DNA from: Strigomonas culicis
Lineage: Eukaryota; Euglenozoa; Kinetoplastea; Trypanosomatida; Trypanosomatidae
NCBI GenBank assembly: GCA_000482145.1
Contig: AUXH01000632.1
Span: 1 to 10,843, forward strand
Direction of reading: 5' to 3'
DNA: 10,843 nucleotides
Positions 8,752-10,843 of the stretch are shown here, piece by piece. Position 1 is the first letter of the stretch, and each line of letters begins with the position of its first letter. The position numbers and the translations under genes are program-made. Under the pieces are notes generated by a model. That model worked only from the letters and a program-made list of their open reading frames with translations, did no database searches and was not told the DNA's origin.

Positions 8752-9969
8752 TTATTTAGCTTTGGAGTATAGTGTATGTTTATGTAGCGGACCATGTATG
8801 CATGTGTCTGTGTCGCCTGAAGGAGATAACTCTTCGTCATCCGCGTTGAGCGCCGCCAGCACCTCCTCCGACAGTTCGATGAGATCCGCGTCGTCGGCCT
8901 CCTGCGGCGCGCCGGCATCCACCGCGCGCAGCCACGTCGCGACGGCCGTCGCCGGCGCCTCCGCCCCGCTGCCACCGCCGCCTTCTGCGGCGGCTGGTGC
9001 GGCCGGCAGCAGGTGCACGTCCGTCGCCTGCGGCGCGTGGTGGCCCGGCAGGCAGCCCACCGTCCAGCGCACGCGCGCGCCGACCGGCAGCGCGCGGAAG
9101 CCGCACATGTCCACGTAGGCCTGGTGCACAAAGATGTCGCCGAGCTGCACCGGCACCGCGCCCTCCGCCACCGCCGTTGTGGTGGCGGAGAGGCCCTGGT
9201 CCGTGCTGCTCTGCGCCTCGCGCGTGACGCCGTCCGTCGCGGGCTTGCCGCTGGCCGGCGGCGGCGGCAGCCGGTGCGTCGCGGTCAGGAACCCGAACCC
9301 GCGCACCGGGTTGTAGCGCTTCACGTACCCCTCATAGACAACGCCGACCTCATACCGCTGGCCGTTGCGGCGCGTCGGCGCCGGGGCCGGCGCCAGCGCG
9401 GGGCCGGTCATGGACACAGCCGCGGGCGACACCATCATAGGGAGGCCGCCGTAGGCGGGCGGCGGGTAGTTGCTGCCGGAGAGCGCGCCAAGGTCCACGC
9501 CGGTGCTGCTGCCGCCCAGCAGCACCGGCGGCATCGGCGAGGTCGGTGCCAGGAAAGACGGCGGTTGCTGCTGTTGCTGCGGCTGTTGTTGCGGCTGCGG
9601 CGGCACCCCGGCGACGAGCACCATGGAGCCGTCCGCGCCCTTCAGCATGTAGCACAGCGGTGCCGCGCCGCAGCCCTCTGTGGTCGTGCTCATGCCCATC
9701 ATGGGCGTCGCCGGCGACTGGGGGTGGCCCGCCGCGGGCGTCGATGCGAGGCTGGCCGTGCGGCCGTCCATGAAGAGCGGGACGCCGCCGACGCCGCCGT
9801 AGTTCACCGTCTGCAGCGGCGGGGACAGCTGGTTGCCCAGGAGCGGGGCGAGGCCGCCGGGGTTCGTGGTGTGCCCTGAGGAAGCGAACGGTGGTAGGGC
9901 GCTGGAGAAGACCACGCCGCCACCGGATGTTGGCAGTGGGAAGTGGTTTCCGTCCAGTACTTGATACAT
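8752..9969 (-). CDS. Split cold-shock-domain protein (405 aa)
   Basis: Predicted nucleic-acid-binding protein, most likely RNA-binding. Residues 1-200 are Gly/Pro/Ala/Ser-rich and look disordered, with a short interrupted Gln/Pro tract at about 126-137. A cold-shock domain spans 208-322: KRYNPVRGFGFL (217-228, RNP1) and LGDIFVH (276-282, RNP2), followed by GFRALPVG, with about 44 residues inserted between the halves. An acidic Leu/Glu-rich segment follows at 359-383, then an AT-rich-coded tail. The start is the Met at 9969. The frame stays open to an AUG at 10080, but those 37 extra codons are AT-rich, Phe/Lys-rich, and partly upstream of the strong acceptor at 10021-10022, so they should not be in the mRNA. 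GC-rich coding sequence begins exactly at MYQVLDG. The protein is paralogous in its CSD to the 1300-aa protein encoded next downstream; no similarity is evident outside the domain. Confidence 0.9.
   Translation of the reverse strand: MYQVLDGNHFPLPTSGGGVVFSSALPPFASSGHTTNPGGLAPLLGNQLSPPLQTVNYGGVGGVPLFMDGRTASLASTPAAGHPQSPATPMMGMSTTTEGCGAAPLCYMLKGADGSMVLVAGVPPQPQQQPQQQQQPPSFLAPTSPMPPVLLGGSSTGVDLGALSGSNYPPPAYGGLPMMVSPAAVSMTGPALAPAPAPTRRNGQRYEVGVVYEGYVKRYNPVRGFGFLTATHRLPPPPASGKPATDGVTREAQSSTDQGLSATTTAVAEGAVPVQLGDIFVHQAYVDMCGFRALPVGARVRWTVGCLPGHHAPQATDVHLLPAAPAAAEGGGGSGAEAPATAVATWLRAVDAGAPQEADDADLIELSEEVLAALNADDEELSPSGDTDTCIHGPLHKHTLYSKAK
9004..9348 (-). other. Split cold-shock domain of the 405-aa protein
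   Basis: Residues 208-322. Against the domain of the 1300-aa protein, 17 of 21 residues are identical in the block around RNP1 and 19 of 32 in the block starting at RNP2, counted by eye. The intervening insertion (about residues 231-274, window 9148-9279) is Pro/Ser/Thr/Ala-rich and looks disordered, unlike the partly ordered insertion of the larger protein. Confidence 0.85.
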
Positions 9970-10571
9970 CGTGGGAAGCGAAAACGAAAAAAACAAGAGA
10001 AATGTTTTTTTATTATAATTCTTGGGAAACAGAATGAAAAAAAAAGAAGAAAAAATCAAAGCGATTAAAGAACAAAACAAAGAATTAATGAAAGCACAAA
10101 AAAAAAAACTAACAATAAATGATAAACACTATCAATCAAAAGGGTAAAGTAGCTATAGCCAGAGCGCGTAATGCTAGAATCTTCAATATGTGAGCGATAT
10201 CAAAAAAAAAGTGAGAGAGAAGAAGAGGATCAAAGAACGAGGTTAATAGCACAAAGTCCATCAATTCCCAAATGATGTTTTTCTTCCTCGTAAGAACTCA
10301 ATCATGACAGAATAAAGAAAAACAGAGAACTTCGCTTTGGTGTGTCTTCAGTAAGAAAAGTAAAGTGAAAAACCTCACTTGTTCTTTTCTTTTTTTTCTT
10401 TGTGTGTTGGTATCACAAAGCTAAAAAGAAAGCGAAATGAAAAAGAAAACAAAACGAAAAAGCAGTTATGACAGTCCTACGGCACCCTCCCTCCCGCAGT
10501 TCGTCGCCGTGTCTGTATCTGTAGTAGTAGAAGTTGGGTCGGCCGTCGGTGCGCCACCGCCGCTGCGGCCC
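9970..10571. other. 602-bp intergenic spacer
   Basis: AT-rich spacer between the coiled-coil gene and the 405-aa gene. It holds the 5' leader and splice acceptor of the latter (10021-10108). Farther right it presumably holds the 3' UTR and poly(A) region of the former. The first about 80 bp after the coiled-coil stop codon remain GC-rich, and composition drops near 10490. No independent gene is supported. Confidence 0.7.
10021..10022 (-). promoter_or_regulatory. Spliced-leader acceptor AG for the 405-aa gene
   Basis: On the minus strand this AG follows an unbroken 20-nt pyrimidine tract (10036-10055) by 13 nt. No other AG occurs over 86 nt upstream (10023-10108). This fits the kinetoplastid rule of using the first AG after a polypyrimidine tract. 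The resulting leader is about 51 nt, with no AUG before 9969. Confidence 0.75.
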
Positions 10572-10843
10572 TCACAGCACCGCCGGCAGCAGCTCGGCCC
10601 CGCAGGCGCGGCAGCCGCCGGCGCCGGGCCCATCCAGGAGGGCGGCCAGCCGCCGCCGCGCCTCGCGCAGTGCGTCGTCCAGATGCTCCACCGCGTGGCA
10701 GCGCTCGCGCACCGCGGCCCGCGCGGCGGCGCGCCCGTCGCGCAGCGCGGTGCGCCGCTCATCCTGTGCCATCCGCAGCGTCGCGCGGCGGTCGCGGCCC
10801 TCCTTCAGCGCCGCGCGCGCCGCCTCCATCGGCCGCGGCGCCT
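10572..10843 (-). CDS. 3' end of a coiled-coil protein with terminal CxxC (partial)
   Basis: C-terminal 90 codons of a gene that enters from the right edge, so its true start and size are unknown. The frame is open to the edge, and its codons are strongly GC-ending. The competing minus-strand frame that runs on to 10466 is closed by a stop at 10805-10807. The peptide is rich in Ala, Arg, Glu and Leu with heptad-like spacing and reads as a charged helix or coiled coil. It ends in a Gly-rich turn and GGCRACGAELLPAVL. One CxxC pair could be half of a zinc site, but no partner pair is visible here. I do not recognise the family. It is upstream of the 405-aa gene in the same presumed polycistron. 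Confidence 0.7.
   Translation of the reverse strand, partial: APRPMEAARAALKEGRDRRATLRMAQDERRTALRDGRAAARAAVRERCHAVEHLDDALREARRRLAALLDGPGAGGCRACGAELLPAVL

Noticed and set aside
8762..9879. Plus-strand Arg/Ala/Ser-rich frames across the 405-aa gene
   Set aside because: They are antisense to a gene with a clear domain and good codon bias, and have no domain or plausible composition of their own.
9970..10080. N-terminal 37-residue hydrophobic extension of the 405-aa protein as a signal or mitochondrial presequence
   Set aside because: Its DNA is AT-rich spacer, and it spans the polypyrimidine tract and acceptor AG, so it is unlikely to be in the mRNA.
10466..10762. 98-codon minus-strand frame overlapping the coiled-coil gene
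   Set aside because: It is closed by a stop at 10805-10807, so it cannot extend as a gene from the right edge, and its Cys/Trp/Gly/Pro-heavy composition reads as an off-frame shadow.

Overview
The window looks like nuclear DNA of a kinetoplastid, most likely a trypanosomatid. Long intron-free genes of very high GC and GC3 lie all on one strand. They are separated by extremely AT-rich, low-complexity spacers, and long AG-free, pyrimidine-rich stretches precede the start codons, as expected for spliced-leader trans-splicing in a polycistronic unit. Transcription would run right to left (minus strand). Genus is not decidable from this sequence.

Layout in transcriptional order: (1) 10843-10572, the 3' end of a gene entering from the right edge, encoding an Arg/Ala/Glu-rich coiled-coil C-terminus with a terminal CxxC; (2) 10571-9970, a 602-bp spacer with a well-formed splice acceptor at 10021-10022; (3) 9969-8752, a 405-residue cold-shock-domain (CSD) protein; (4) 8751-5324, a 3.4-kb gene-free AT-rich interval, probably mostly the 3' UTR of the previous gene, with microsatellites and candidate regulatory motifs; (5) 5323-1421, a 1300-residue CSD protein with an N/Q/H-rich N-terminus and long disordered flanks; (6) 1420-1, AT-rich 3' flanking sequence of that gene.

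The two complete genes are related through an unusual CSD. In both, the RNP1 half (KRYNPxRGFGFL) and the RNP2 half (LGDIFVH) are conserved, but they are split by an insertion of about 44 residues in one protein and about 100 in the other. Both are predicted to bind single-stranded nucleic acid, most plausibly RNA, and are candidates for post-transcriptional regulators, which carry most gene control in kinetoplastids. This adjacent pair, their tract-rich flanks and the long spacer between them are the main points of interest. I see no tRNA, rRNA, transposon, CRISPR array, telomeric repeat or plus-strand gene.
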